The notes beneath the pieces are model-generated. The model was not told where the DNA came from, did not search any database, and saw nothing but the letters and a program-made list of their open reading frames with translations. DNA of 64,000 nt from Persicimonas caeni (lineage in GTDB: Bacteria > Myxococcota_A > Bradymonadia > Bradymonadales > Bradymonadaceae): assembly GCF_006517175.1 (NCBI RefSeq), contig NZ_CP041186.1:5731074-5795073 (forward strand). Direction: 5' to 3'. How positions within the stretch are numbered: position 1 is the stretch's first letter; every line of letters starts with the position of its first letter. Below are positions 1 through 8,664 of the stretch, piece by piece. The position numbers were made by a program, and so were the translations under genes.

Positions 1-1400
1 GCGGTCTCTCTGTCGACATAGGCAAACGGCGCGGTCAAAAGGGTCGACAATCGGCCGTCACCCTCCCAGATAATCTGGTCGATGAACGCCAAGGTCGCCG
101 CTTCCATCGAGGTGCGCATCTCGGGGGTGAAGTCCGGGTCTTCCTTTTCGACCGAGCTGAGGTCGTCGAGCCCCATCCACGTCATGAACGCCCGGTTGAG
201 CGAGCGGCGGGCGTCGGCTGTCTCGAGCAGCCGGCGTGTCTGGGCCTCGACGCCTTCCTTCGTGGATAACTCGCCGGCTTCGGCGGCTGACAAGAGCTGT
301 TCGTCGGGCATCGAGTCGAGCAAAAAATACGACAGGCGCGAGGCGACCTCGAAGTCGGTGAGTTCGACCACGCCGTCGTCTGCGAGCTCTCCAACTTCGA
401 AGCGGTACAGAAATTTCGGTGACTGCAACGCCGCCTCAACCACGGCGCGTATCCCGGTGCCAAGGCCATATTCGGCGCGCATGCCCTCGAAGAGCTGCCA
501 CAGGCGGTCGGATTCGTCTTGGCTGAGCGGGCGCCGAAAGGCGCGGCGCCCGAAGCTGTCGATGAAGCCGCGCACGCAGCTATCGTCGGCGGTCACGCGG
601 TTGGTGTGGGTCACCGAGATCGAGTCGACGAGCAGGTTGCGATCGTTGCCGCTCGCCTCGTCATAAAAATCGTTGGTGAACGCGACCGAGATGGTGTGAC
701 TGCCGGAGGGGAGCGTCGTCTCGGTGTGGTAGGTCTTCGGTGTGCCGCCCTGGGCGTCGACGTCGACGTCGAGCACGCGGTCGCCATTGATCGTCACCGT
801 CATGTGGGGCAGATCCGCACCGGCGCGGGTGCCCGAGGCGCTGACGGCGATCTCGTAGTCGCCGGCTTCGTCGGTGGTGAAGTTGGTCGCCAGCGTGCCG
901 TTCGTCCACAGGTTCCAGTAGATATTCTGAGACTGTCCGACGCTGCCGCCGATTTCCTCGGCCTCACCGTGATAGACCTGCTCGGGGCTTGTCTGGGCAC
1001 AGGGGAGCACCGCGCCGATATTGGCGGCCACATTTCGACTCACGGCCTCGGCGTTGAGCTGGTACTGGCCGGCGATGGTGTCGCCGACCGAGGCCATCAC
1101 GTTGGCATCAAACGGCCCGATCTTCTCGTCGCCCGGTACGTCGAGATGGGCAACGTCGAGGCTCGGAAAGAGGTCGTCGAGCGTATTGTTGTACTCGGCT
1201 TCGGTCAGGCGGGGCAGGGGAGACTCGCCCGGGGTGATCCGGGAGCAAACCCTGTCGGAGGTCGGCGTCGGGTTGCCATCGGAGCCGTTGTCCGTCGCCA
1301 GCGGGCCACGACCCGCCTGCATATAACCGTCACAGGCAAGCGTCAGTGCCGCGAGCGACAGGGCCGACAGCATGTAGACGTGCGAGCGGTGGAAGGGCAT
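1..1400 (-). CDS. DUF1587/DUF1595/DUF1592-type secreted lipoprotein (partial, C-terminus beyond left edge)
   Basis: The minus-strand frame is open from ATG at 1400 to the window edge, so about 466 residues of a longer protein are visible. A signal peptide ends in a lipobox (LAALTLAC, Cys near residue 23). Motifs follow the order of the DUF1587-DUF1595-DUF1592(-DUF1588-DUF1585) family of planctomycetes and myxobacteria: LTEAEYNNTLDDLF near residue 55, a beta-sandwich insert resembling a carbohydrate-binding module near residues 160-250, FGRRAFRRPL near 280 and RLSYFLLDSMPDE near 350. These proteins are often linked to c-type cytochrome domains; their biochemical role is unknown. A GAGAGG ribosome site precedes the start. 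DUF1588/DUF1585 and any heme motif would lie outside the window. Confidence 0.82.
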   Translation of the reverse strand, partial: MPFHRSHVYMLSALSLAALTLACDGYMQAGRGPLATDNGSDGNPTPTSDRVCSRITPGESPLPRLTEAEYNNTLDDLFPSLDVAHLDVPGDEKIGPFDANVMASVGDTIAGQYQLNAEAVSRNVAANIGAVLPCAQTSPEQVYHGEAEEIGGSVGQSQNIYWNLWTNGTLATNFTTDEAGDYEIAVSASGTRAGADLPHMTVTINGDRVLDVDVDAQGGTPKTYHTETTLPSGSHTISVAFTNDFYDEASGNDRNLLVDSISVTHTNRVTADDSCVRGFIDSFGRRAFRRPLSQDESDRLWQLFEGMRAEYGLGTGIRAVVEAALQSPKFLYRFEVGELADDGVVELTDFEVASRLSYFLLDSMPDEQLLSAAEAGELSTKEGVEAQTRRLLETADARRSLNRAFMTWMGLDDLSSVEKEDPDFTPEMRTSMEAATLAFIDQIIWEGDGRLSTLLTAPFAYVDRET

Positions 1401-1651
1401 CAATGAACCTCTCGGGTTGATCCATTTGCCCGAGCGAAGCCCTGTTGGCTACGCCGGTACTACGCTGGTCATCTGATGATGGACGAATAGTAGCACTCGA
1501 GGCGCAAAGCTTCCAGCGTATCGATGGAACGGTTGGTGAGGGGCCAGGTTCGCTCAACGATTGAGCTGCGGTTCTTTTTCGCAGTTCGGCGAGGCAGCCG
1601 CCCCAGTGGGTGATTCATGATGCCACCGTGTTTGAAGGTGTTATTAGATGA

Positions 1652-3733
1652 TTAGCGACTCGTTCCTTGCTCTCTGAGGGCTTCAAGACGCTGGAGTTCA
1701 GCTTGATCGGCGGTGATGACCCATATCTTGCGCTTCTGAGCGGCTCGCTTTTCGGCATTGACCTTCTGGCTTCGGATCCAGTTGTAGAGTGACGCTCGCG
1801 GCATCTGGAGTCTTTCGGCCAGTTGGTCGGTCGTCCACTCATCCTCGGCTAAATTGAGGAGGTCGGTCGGCTTGCTCGACTGTGCGCGCTTCAGCCCGAG
1901 GTTGTAGCGCAATGATGTGAGCGCTGCCCGCGTAAATGGGCGGGCTTCGGCGGTTCGATACCCCTGCTCGTTTAGCCGCTCACTTATCTGGGCATCGCTT
2001 TTGCCGGCTTCGAAAAGCCGGCTGATCCTATCGACAAGCTCGTCGTAGTAGCTCAATTGCTTCCAGCTCTGCACCGGCCGTTGCACGATGGCCGCTGTGC
2101 GGTCACCTCCGGCCCAGTGGACCTCGACGCGGAGTCGCTCGGTTTCGCCTTCGACCTGCGCGTGAATTTCGTCGACGATCGCGCGCACGATTTCTTGGCG
2201 CTCTTTGGGGAGCGTCTCCTCGGCATGCCACAGGACCGGCAGATCTTGGGCCAGACGGCGTATTTCTTCGGCTTGTTCGCCAGGAAGCGGCGTCTGCCAC
2301 TCGGCTTTTTGGCGGGCGTAGTCGCGTCGGATTCGTTCTTCTTCCTCCAGCGCCTCTTGCCAGCGATCTTCGAGGGTCTGGGCCACCAGACGGTTTCTCG
2401 GGTCGACCGCGTCATACTGCTCGAATGCTCGTTGGGCGCGATAGCGCGCCCGCTCGAGCTTTTGCTCCCACAGCTCTCTTAGCTTTTCTCTTTCCTTCTC
2501 GGCCTCCTCGATAACCCTCAAACTCATTTCGATGGCTGCTGGCTCCAGAGCCTGCAACACAAGCGTTTCGATCAGCTCGTCGAGCGACATCCCACTGAAG
2601 GAGCGACAGCCATCTTTGGCCTTCGTCTTGTAGTTTTCGCATTCGTAGCGCCACGTTTGTGGGTCTTTATAGTGCAGGCTCATCCGCCAGCCGCACCCGC
2701 CACAAAGGACCAGTCCTCCCAGCAGCGCTTGGCCATTTTGCGCATATCCCTTCACGGCCGGTTTGTTGTCCTCGAGTTGTTCCACGTTTCTCTCGTAGGT
2801 CTTCCAGTCGATGTAGGCGGGGTGATTGGCTTTGAGCAACACGAGCCACTGCCCCTGGTCGACTCGGACCCGGCCTGGCTCGCCTCGACTCCCGAACCCG
2901 GCGTTCGAGGGCCGCTGGCGCCGCCCGTAGACATAGGCCCCCGCATAAATCGGGTGCCGCAAAAGGTTGCTCACCGCCGAGTTCGTCGCCTTGTGCCACT
3001 CAAGCGGGCCCAGGTGGGCCAGATGCCCGAAGCTGTCGCGACGATGCGGAAGCTTGATGTCGTGCGCCTCGAGATATCGACACACACCACCGATGGTGCG
3101 CCGCCTCTCGAACACCTCGAAGATCAGTTCGATGACCCGGCGCACCTGGGCGTCGGGGTCTTTGATGATCTCCTCGTCGACACTCCATACGTAACCACGC
3201 GGCACATCAAAGACGAGCTCGCCCCGCTTGGCCTTGGCCAGCTTGCCGTCCTCGAGTCGCTGCTTCATGATGTGAAGCTCTGTCTCCGACATCGTCGCTT
3301 TGACTCCCAATAGCATGCGGTCATTGGGGTCGCAGGGCTCGTAGACCACGTCATTTTCGGCAATAAGCGTATCGTACTGGGCACACAGTTCCAGGAGACG
3401 ATACCAGTCCAGGCAGCACCGGGCGTAGCGAGACAACTCCAGGGCCAGAATCAGCCCGACATGCCCACAACGCACCTCCTGCATGAGTTTCTGGAGACCT
3501 TGCCTTCCCTGGATGCTTGCTCCGCTTGTGCCCAGATCGTCGTCGATGGTCAAAATCTGATCATCGCTCCATCCCCACCGACGAGCGCGTTTGGCGAGCG
3601 CATACTGTCGACGCGTCGACTCTTGATGCTCCTCGAGCTGCTGGAGAGTTGATTGCCGTACATAGACCACCACCAGCTGGTTGACATGTCGCTCGGTGAT
3701 CTTGGGTGGGCGCAGAATCGCGGACTCCGTCAT
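1652..3733 (-). CDS. Large serine site-specific recombinase (resolvase/invertase family)
   Basis: A 693-residue recombinase. Residues 20-160 are the resolvase catalytic domain, with YVRQST supplying the presumed nucleophilic Ser and the usual DDDLGTSG and LSRYAR motifs. A 'Recombinase' domain follows near 180-290, then a zinc-ribbon-like segment (CGGCGW, CENYK, CRSF near 335-385), a long coiled coil (about 400-500) and C-terminal helix-turn-helix-like segments (QLAERLQMPRASLYNW). Such enzymes integrate or excise mobile DNA at short att sites. A GGAGG site lies just before ATG 3733. The adjacent IS makes this a mobile island, but no att repeats were found. Length and domain order are intact, so it is probably functional. 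Confidence 0.9.
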   Translation of the reverse strand: MTESAILRPPKITERHVNQLVVVYVRQSTLQQLEEHQESTRRQYALAKRARRWGWSDDQILTIDDDLGTSGASIQGRQGLQKLMQEVRCGHVGLILALELSRYARCCLDWYRLLELCAQYDTLIAENDVVYEPCDPNDRMLLGVKATMSETELHIMKQRLEDGKLAKAKRGELVFDVPRGYVWSVDEEIIKDPDAQVRRVIELIFEVFERRRTIGGVCRYLEAHDIKLPHRRDSFGHLAHLGPLEWHKATNSAVSNLLRHPIYAGAYVYGRRQRPSNAGFGSRGEPGRVRVDQGQWLVLLKANHPAYIDWKTYERNVEQLEDNKPAVKGYAQNGQALLGGLVLCGGCGWRMSLHYKDPQTWRYECENYKTKAKDGCRSFSGMSLDELIETLVLQALEPAAIEMSLRVIEEAEKEREKLRELWEQKLERARYRAQRAFEQYDAVDPRNRLVAQTLEDRWQEALEEEERIRRDYARQKAEWQTPLPGEQAEEIRRLAQDLPVLWHAEETLPKERQEIVRAIVDEIHAQVEGETERLRVEVHWAGGDRTAAIVQRPVQSWKQLSYYDELVDRISRLFEAGKSDAQISERLNEQGYRTAEARPFTRAALTSLRYNLGLKRAQSSKPTDLLNLAEDEWTTDQLAERLQMPRASLYNWIRSQKVNAEKRAAQKRKIWVITADQAELQRLEALREQGTSR

Positions 3734-3866
3734 TTCGACCTCCGTGTCGATTTGTCGAAGTCATCTGCCGCCTGGCTATCGCCCGAAGCTGGTCGACCAG
3801 TACAGCCTTGCGTCTGTCCGTCAGCCTTTTCCAGATACTCCTCGGCGCCTTCGGCTGCTTGTGCAT
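3561..3866 (-). CDS. Small ORF overlapping the recombinase start (101 aa, hypothetical)
   Basis: ATG 3866 has a good ribosome site (GGAGG, 4-nt spacer). The predicted product begins MHKQPKAPRSIWKRLTDRRK, a basic helical segment. Small proteins with a W-x-L plus helix pattern are often seen just upstream of recombinases of this class; that is a recollection, not a search result. The frame runs 173 bp into the recombinase gene in another register. A competing frame (3730-3981) ends in an ATGA overlap with the recombinase start but has a less protein-like composition. Either could be the real leader gene, or there may be a frameshift. Function unknown. Confidence 0.42.
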   Translation of the reverse strand: MHKQPKAPRSIWKRLTDRRKAVLVDQLRAIARRQMTSTNRHGGRNDGVRDSAPTQDHRATCQPAGGGLCTAINSPAARGASRVDASTVCARQTRSSVGMER

Positions 3867-4046
3867 GATGCCTCCGTGCCAGTTGAACGAGTTTCTGAAG
3901 TGCTTGCCGTCCAAGTTTGGCAGGAGATGGCCGCTTTGATAACAGCCGATCGTAAGTGGTCTTACCAAGTACCCGTCCCACCGGGCTTGTCCCGGTGGAC
4001 GGAAAGCCTGAAAGCTAGATGCTAGATTTCGTATCATCTGAGCCAA

Positions 4047-5509
4047 GAAAGAGTGACGGCGTCCCTGCGGGCTAAGCTGCGGACGCCGTCGATGCCTTTT
4101 CCCTCACGAATGAGGTCGATATGGCACAGATGAGAATAAGCAGAAACGCCGCTACACCCAAGGGCTTTTTACGTCGTATTTCGGATGCCCGCTTTGAGAG
4201 GGTCGACGATCCGCGAGCCCAGCAGTGGGTTGTCCACCCGCTGCACGCGCTTCTCAAGCTGGGAGCACTCGCCTTTTCGACGCACGCCCGCTCGGTGCGG
4301 GCCGTGGAGGTCAGAAGCGAGCAGCTTCGGCCCACAGTGCGCGCCCAAGTCGGGCTTAAAGAGCGGGTGTCGGACAACGCCTTTGGTCTGGTTTTGCCCC
4401 GCATCAAATGGCCCCAGCTTCGCCGATGCCTCCATCGGCAGGTCAAAGCCGAGTGGCGCCGAGGCCGTCTTGTACCGGTGCGCCTGCAAAAAAGCACCGC
4501 CGCGATCGACGGCAAGCATGTGGCCACCGTCCCCGAAAAGCGCCTGCGCGCGCTCGTCACCCAGCGCACAAGCCTCGATGGCGCCACGTTGGCCCCCGCC
4601 GAGCTTCGCCAGGTGCTGTCGACTCAGTTTCCCCACGTCCAGCTCCAGGAGAGCAGCCACGGCAAGCTGTGCGGCCTTATCCGCGTCCATCGCACTACAT
4701 TGATCTCCTCGAGTGCGGCGGTCGCGCTGGATCAGTGGCCGATCGCCGGTCAGACAAATGAATGGGGCGCCATCGAGCTGACCGTCTCGGCGCTCATGTC
4801 GGCCTACGGACGCACCAAACTCATTGAGCGGGTCACGCTCGACGCCGGTAACGCCACCCCCGAGGTCGCCCAGATGCTACAGGGGCGCGACATTGATTAT
4901 TTGATGTCGCTCAAAGTCGGCCAGGGCAGGCTCTGGGAGCATGCCGTCGACACTCTCGGTGATAGAGAAGGTCGTCAGGCTGACCATCGGGACGTGGTCG
5001 AAGAGCGTGGAAAGACGATCTGCTATAGCGTCTGGCGCGAAAAGCTCGACGGGGAGTACGGCTTCGAGGGTGCCAGGCAGGTGGTGCGCATCGAGCGGGT
5101 GGTCGCCGGCGACGAGGACGCCGAGGTAGGAAACCGCTACTTCGTCAGCTCCGAGTCCCCAGATGAGCTTGGGGCGAAAGAGGCGCTCGCACTCGCCCGA
5201 GCCCACTGGCGCTGCGAGAATGAAGGCCACTGGACCGCCGATGCCATCTTCGATGAAGACGCGCGTCGAACGCCGTGGACGATGCATCCCGATGGGGTGC
5301 TCGTGGCGGGGCTTTTGCGCTCCATTGCCATCAATATTCTGGCGGTGCTGCGTGCGCTGACTCGCAACAAATCCGCAGAGAAGTGGCACAAGCCAACCTG
5401 GAAGATGGTTGTCGAGCAGGCGCTTATGACGCTGTGCATTCCCATACTGGACACCACCGAGTTTGACGCCTTCGAGGCTTGAGCCCGCAGCCGACGCCGT
5501 CACTCTTTC
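4047..5509 (+). mobile_element. Complete ISAs1-like insertion sequence with terminal inverted repeats
   Basis: The left end (4047-4063) and right end (5493-5509) are perfect 17-bp inverted repeats, GAAAGAGTGACGGCGTC. The match continues inward with one gap (CCTGCGGGCT at 4064-4073 against GGCTGCGGGCT), giving roughly 27-bp terminal repeats. One transposase gene fills the interior. The 8 bases flanking each end do not match, so no target-site duplication is evident. This suggests an old insertion, later rearrangement, or a boundary a few bases off. Confidence 0.85.
4121..5482 (+). CDS. DDE transposase, ISAs1/IS4-like
   Basis: A 453-residue transposase. The N-terminal part (about 20-100) resembles the DDE_Tnp_1-associated domain (DPRAQQWVVHPLHALLKLGAL). 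Likely catalytic residues are Asp in AAIDGKHVA (near 130), Asp in TLDAGNA (near 240) and Glu in the CENEGHW stretch (near 370), which is followed by the ISAs1-type IFDEDARR. The ORF is intact between the inverted repeats at 4047 and 5509. It is longer than the roughly 370 residues usual for ISAs1, so subfamily placement is uncertain. Confidence 0.88.
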   Translation: MAQMRISRNAATPKGFLRRISDARFERVDDPRAQQWVVHPLHALLKLGALAFSTHARSVRAVEVRSEQLRPTVRAQVGLKERVSDNAFGLVLPRIKWPQLRRCLHRQVKAEWRRGRLVPVRLQKSTAAIDGKHVATVPEKRLRALVTQRTSLDGATLAPAELRQVLSTQFPHVQLQESSHGKLCGLIRVHRTTLISSSAAVALDQWPIAGQTNEWGAIELTVSALMSAYGRTKLIERVTLDAGNATPEVAQMLQGRDIDYLMSLKVGQGRLWEHAVDTLGDREGRQADHRDVVEERGKTICYSVWREKLDGEYGFEGARQVVRIERVVAGDEDAEVGNRYFVSSESPDELGAKEALALARAHWRCENEGHWTADAIFDEDARRTPWTMHPDGVLVAGLLRSIAINILAVLRALTRNKSAEKWHKPTWKMVVEQALMTLCIPILDTTEFDAFEA

Positions 5510-5783
5510 GAAAGACAACCCGGGGCGAAAACGCCCCGAGACCAGACCTGGAAGGTCTGCCTCCAAAAAAGCGCCCGCATCGCTGGGGAAAGGGGGAGGT
5601 ATGCCATTGCCGGGGCGTTGAGTCACCCCGGCGGTCTCGAACGGCCTCGTCACCCCTGGACGGGCGATCGCTGATCGAACCTGGGTGAGGGGCTCCACCG
5701 CGGATGCGGCGTTTGGAGGGGGGAGGAACAGCGTTCGACCTGCCGAGCGTCGGAGCTCGGCAGGTCGAAGAGGGCGTCACGCG
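5510..5783. other. Intergenic spacer after the insertion sequence; no gene recognised
   Basis: The stretch holds several small hairpins (CGGGGCG-AAAA-CGCCCCG at about 5520-5537, AGACC/GGTCT at about 5552) and the strong hairpin listed separately. A 69-codon plus-strand frame starting inside the IS end has no protein-like features. I see no gene. Confidence 0.6.
5734..5769. terminator. Perfect 15-bp stem hairpin downstream of the YtxH-like gene
   Basis: TTCGACCTGCCGAGC (5734-5748) pairs exactly with GCTCGGCAGGTCGAA (5755-5769) around a 6-base loop. It lies 14 bp beyond the last gene of the minus-strand cluster, as expected for a terminator or 3' stabiliser. No run of U follows. Confidence 0.6.
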
Positions 5784-6137
5784 TTACTCAGCTTGCGGAG
5801 TGGCCTGTGTCGACTCTTGCTGGGTCTCGGCGCCCAGCGATTCGGTCGCGCCGCGGCTGCGAAGCTGCTCGTAGCTCTCGTAGCCACGCTCGCGAAGCTG
5901 GCCGATCTGGCTGCCCAGGTCGCTGCGAATCTCTTCACCGCGCTTGGGGGCGAAGAGCACGCCCAGAGCCGCGCCGACGGCCATACCTGCTCCAAAGATA
6001 CCCAGTGCAGGGAGGATGACCTCCATGGTGCTGCGCTTTTGCTCCAGACCCATGCGGTCGAGCAGCGAGTTCACTGAGTTATCGTACGAGCTGCGTGCGG
6101 AGTCGTTGAAAGTCTGCAGGCTCTTTTTCCAGTCCAT
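5784..6137 (-). CDS. YtxH-like membrane-associated protein
   Basis: About 117 residues. A glycine-rich hydrophobic segment (LGIFGAGMAVGAALGVLFAP) is followed by KRGEEIRSDL, the YtxH / gas-vesicle-like signature, and a Gln/Ser-rich tail. I chose ATG 6137 because AGGAG sits six bases before it. An in-frame ATG at 6191 (AAGGA site) would add 18 residues. YtxH proteins are small stress-associated membrane proteins of unclear function. It is the last gene of a same-strand group of similar one-helix proteins. Confidence 0.72.
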   Translation of the reverse strand: MDWKKSLQTFNDSARSSYDNSVNSLLDRMGLEQKRSTMEVILPALGIFGAGMAVGAALGVLFAPKRGEEIRSDLGSQIGQLRERGYESYEQLRSRGATESLGAETQQESTQATPQAE

Positions 6138-6263
6138 ATCTTCTCCTTTGGCCCTCAAGAGTTCGATGAGTTGCCCGGCTGACAAGTCCATTTTGGTCCT
6201 TAATTAGTAGCTATTCAAGTTCGAGCTCGAGCCCGCGCTGGTGCGCAGGGCTCGAGGGTGGGG

Positions 6264-6596
6264 CTATTGGCCGCTCTCGTAGGGTCCCTCGGAGGGATGC
6301 ACATTGGCGGTCAGATTCTTGATCTGCGAGCTGGCCAGCGGAATGAGCATGCCCTTCATTGCGACCTTGAGGATCCGCTTGGTAAACGGGCTGAAGAGCC
6401 CCCCGCCGAGCACGTAGCCCACGCCGGCGGCCGCGGCCAGCACCGCGTACGGATTCTCCTGGTAATACTCGCCGATCGACGCCTTGTTTCGCATGTTGTC
6501 GTAGAGCTGCTGGACGTCGTCGAAGACCTGCTTCGAGTCGTTCATCAGCGTGCGACTGTCGTCGATGAGCCGTTGTGCGTCGTTGTCAGCTGCCAT
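6264..6596 (-). CDS. Small DUF883-like one-helix membrane protein
   Basis: 110 residues. An amphipathic coiled-coil-like N-terminus (about 1-42) is followed by YQENPYAVLAAAAGVGYVLGG, which resembles the 'xxPWxAvgiAagvGfllG' membrane motif of ElaB/YqjD (DUF883) proteins, and a C-terminal soluble tail. AGGAG precedes ATG 6596. In enterobacteria DUF883 proteins are inner-membrane, ribosome-associated and induced in stationary phase. Applying that role here is inference. Confidence 0.7.
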   Translation of the reverse strand: MAADNDAQRLIDDSRTLMNDSKQVFDDVQQLYDNMRNKASIGEYYQENPYAVLAAAAGVGYVLGGGLFSPFTKRILKVAMKGMLIPLASSQIKNLTANVHPSEGPYESGQ

Positions 6597-6615
6597 GATT
6601 CGTTGCTCCTGATGC

Positions 6616-6954
6616 TCAAGTCAACCAGCGCCGCGAGGCGAGGCGTCCGACGAAATAGCCGATGCCGACGGCGCCGACCAGGCAGACCACCGGGTTCTCC
6701 CGGATGAACTGCACCGCCGAGTCGTTGGCGTGGCGAAGCTGGACACGCGCATCGTCGTAGCGCTGTTCGAGCTCGTGATAGCCCTCTTCGATGCGCTCTT
6801 GGACTTCACGGGCCCGGTCGCGAATCTCCTCGGTGCGTGCGGCGTGCTCGCCACCATGAGGTTGGGCGGTTTGAGTCTGGGCGCCGCCAGGCGTGTGGCC
6901 TGCTGTCGACGACTCCTCGGGCGAGCCGGGAGTCTTGGGAGTGTCCGTGCTCAT
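6616..6954 (-). CDS. DUF883/ElaB-like tail-anchored protein
   Basis: 112 residues. A Pro/Thr/Gln-rich N-terminus (1-40) is followed by a charged coiled coil (about 42-82) and a C-terminal helix with FIRENPVVCLVGAVGIGYFV, closest to the DUF883 tail anchor. It ends in a basic ASRRWLT. GAGGAT precedes ATG 6954. A perfect minus-strand TATAAT at 7062-7057 lies about 100 bp upstream. It groups with the neighbouring holin-like and YtxH-like genes. Confidence 0.72.
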   Translation of the reverse strand: MSTDTPKTPGSPEESSTAGHTPGGAQTQTAQPHGGEHAARTEEIRDRAREVQERIEEGYHELEQRYDDARVQLRHANDSAVQFIRENPVVCLVGAVGIGYFVGRLASRRWLT

Positions 6955-7056
6955 CTGTCGATCCTCGCGTCTGACTTATGAATGTTAGCTCGTGCGAAAA
7001 AGGCGCTTGTCACCCACCAACCGTCCGTGGGCGGTGCTGAGGGCGACTCGACGCCG

Positions 7057-7062
7057 ATTATA
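7057..7062 (-). promoter_or_regulatory. Possible -10 box for the 6954-5784 genes
   Basis: A consensus TATAAT on the minus strand lies 103 bp upstream of ATG 6954. No good -35 is found at 16-18 bp, so an activator-dependent promoter or chance is possible. Confidence 0.3.
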
Positions 7063-7138
7063 CCCTAGCGAGTGCTCCCATAATACATGGGGGCGCCCCC
7101 CTAGAAGTCAAGAGCGATCGTCGTCGCCCCTGGCGCCA

Positions 7139-7432
7139 CTAGCGCAGCCCCAGATAAAACCCGACCGCAAAGCCGATGCCCACCGCTTGCCAGGGGTGAT
7201 CGCTCACCCAGGCCTTCCAGTCGAGCGTCTCTTGGACGCTGACTTGGATGTCGTCGAGGCTGTCCGAGATCTGGCGGCGCGCCTCGTCGATGGAGGCGCG
7301 AATCTCGGCGGTGCGCTCGTCGAAGTGTTTGTCGGGCGCCCGCGCCTGGGTCAGCTCGGTGGAAGTTCTTCTTGTGAGAGCTGTTTCGGTTTCGTGCCGT
7401 TTCGGCTCTTCTCCCCGATCTCGCGTAGCCAT
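7139..7432 (-). CDS. DUF3618/DUF883-like membrane protein
   Basis: 97 residues from ATG 7432, preceded by GAGGAC at good spacing. A charged N-terminus leads to TAEIRASIDEARRQISDSL, the pattern of DUF3618 proteins. It ends with DHPWQAVGIGFAVGFYLGLR, a typical DUF883 tail anchor. The start overlaps the holin-like gene by 82 bp in another frame, so the two are probably co-translated. This parallels the enterobacterial yqjD-yqjE pair. Confidence 0.72.
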   Translation of the reverse strand: MATRDRGEEPKRHETETALTRRTSTELTQARAPDKHFDERTAEIRASIDEARRQISDSLDDIQVSVQETLDWKAWVSDHPWQAVGIGFAVGFYLGLR

Positions 7433-7863
7433 CTTTTGTCCTCGTTTAGTTCGTCGTTGGTCTGCGCCAGATCGACCGGCTTCTCGTCGCGCAACTGTTT
7501 GCCGAAGTAGGCGGTCAGCCCGCCGGCGACGGCCAGATGGACCACCGCGATGGCGGCCGCGGTGATAAAGGCCGCCAGAGCACCGCCCAGCCAGGCGGCC
7601 AGCAAGATCCCGGCGCCCAGCAGCGTGACATAGCCGATCAATCCGATGACCGCACACACGGCGATGATCGCCACGCGCTTGCCGGTGGTCGTCACGTCCT
7701 GCTTGAGTTCGTAACGCGCCAGCTCCAGGTGCTGTTTGACCAGCGTCGACAGCCCGTCGGTCAGTCGCTCGAAGGCGGGCTTGAGCCCGTTGATCCCGTT
7801 GGACGACGACGGTCTGCGCCTGCCGTTGGTCGAAGTCGATCTGCGTCGATTGAGTTCACTCAT
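7351..7863 (-). CDS. Phage holin family / YqjE-like membrane protein
   Basis: 170 residues. An Arg/Ser-rich N-terminus (1-25) precedes LVKQHLELARYELKQDV (about 42-58), a hallmark of the Act-Hol-E/YqjE holin superfamily. Two transmembrane helices follow (about 64-88 and 92-118), then a charged tail that encodes the overlap with the next gene. These proteins are not necessarily lytic; YqjE sits beside YqjD in enterobacteria. Context suggests a membrane-organising or stress role. Confidence 0.78.
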   Translation of the reverse strand: MSELNRRRSTSTNGRRRPSSSNGINGLKPAFERLTDGLSTLVKQHLELARYELKQDVTTTGKRVAIIAVCAVIGLIGYVTLLGAGILLAAWLGGALAAFITAAAIAVVHLAVAGGLTAYFGKQLRDEKPVDLAQTNDELNEDKRWLREIGEKSRNGTKPKQLSQEELPPS

Positions 7864-7922
7864 GGTGACACCTGATTGATGGCGTGGCGACTGCGTATGG
7901 GCCGACTCACCTGCGGGCCGAC

Positions 7923-8378
7923 TCAGGGGGTGACTCGCACCGTCGCCAGATCGAGTTCTTGGACACTCTCTCCGGCGTCGGAGACCACCCGAGCACCAAT
8001 ATTGTAATCGCCAGGCTCCAGGTCGACGAACCAGGCGTAGCGTACCCCGGTGATATCGATGGTGTTGCCGGTGGCTTCGAAGCCTTCCTTGGCTGCAAAG
8101 CGTTCATCGCCCTGAAGTTGGATGAATACGTCGGCGTCTTCGATCTGGCCGGCAAAGTCGGCCACCGTCACTTGGATGTCGAAGAATTGGTCGGTCATCC
8201 CCGCAGTCTGGTTCTGCGAGATGGTCGATGGACTCACCGTCACCGAGACGATGTCGGGGAACCCGTCCCCTTCGTCGACACACGACGGCAGCAGCATGAC
8301 CGCGCCGACCAACAATATTGCTGCGAGTACGCCCCCAAAACGGCGATCCCCGAAGCCTACTCCATCCAAACAAGCCAT
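7923..8378 (-). CDS. Predicted lipoprotein with a beta-sandwich domain
   Basis: 151 residues. A signal peptide of about 32 residues ends in LLPSC. The remainder is beta-rich (IVSVTVSPSTISQNQ, WFVDLEPGDYNIGARVVSDAG), like an Ig-like or CARDB-type fold, without a recognised domain. GAGGAG precedes ATG 8378. It lies 59 bp upstream of the holin-like gene on the same strand and may be the first gene of that operon. Function unknown. Confidence 0.7.
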   Translation of the reverse strand: MACLDGVGFGDRRFGGVLAAILLVGAVMLLPSCVDEGDGFPDIVSVTVSPSTISQNQTAGMTDQFFDIQVTVADFAGQIEDADVFIQLQGDERFAAKEGFEATGNTIDITGVRYAWFVDLEPGDYNIGARVVSDAGESVQELDLATVRVTP

Positions 8379-8599
8379 TGGCGCTCCTCAAAATATCTAA
8401 TCAGTAGCAATCACCAAAAACCTCGGCGACCTGACAAAACGCGTACGTCAGTTATAGGTCGTCCATGCTTAATGTTGCAACGCTCGTGGGGACATCAAGG
8501 GCTGGCCGGCGGGCCCTGGGGCGCGGCCCGTTGTCTGCCCTGGGCGCAGGTGCAACAGCCGCCCGCACGGCGGCGTCAGGATGCTCTTGTCTACATGTG

Positions 8600-8627
8600 T
8601 TGACGTTTGCTTGGGGGCTGTTATGCT
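8600..8627 (+). promoter_or_regulatory. Sigma-70-like promoter of the metzincin lipoprotein gene
   Basis: TTGACG (8600-8605) and TATGCT (8622-8627) are separated by 16 bp, 37 bp ahead of the GTG start. The rest of 8379-8599 shows no gene. Confidence 0.5.
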
Positions 8628-8664
8628 GTTGTCTCACCGTATCAGTAGATTTTTGGAGGGAAAA

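Noticed and set aside
3730-3981. 83-codon minus frame ending in an ATGA overlap with the recombinase
   Set aside because: The overlap is attractive, but the frame at 3561-3866 has the better ribosome site and a more protein-like start; the choice remains uncertain.
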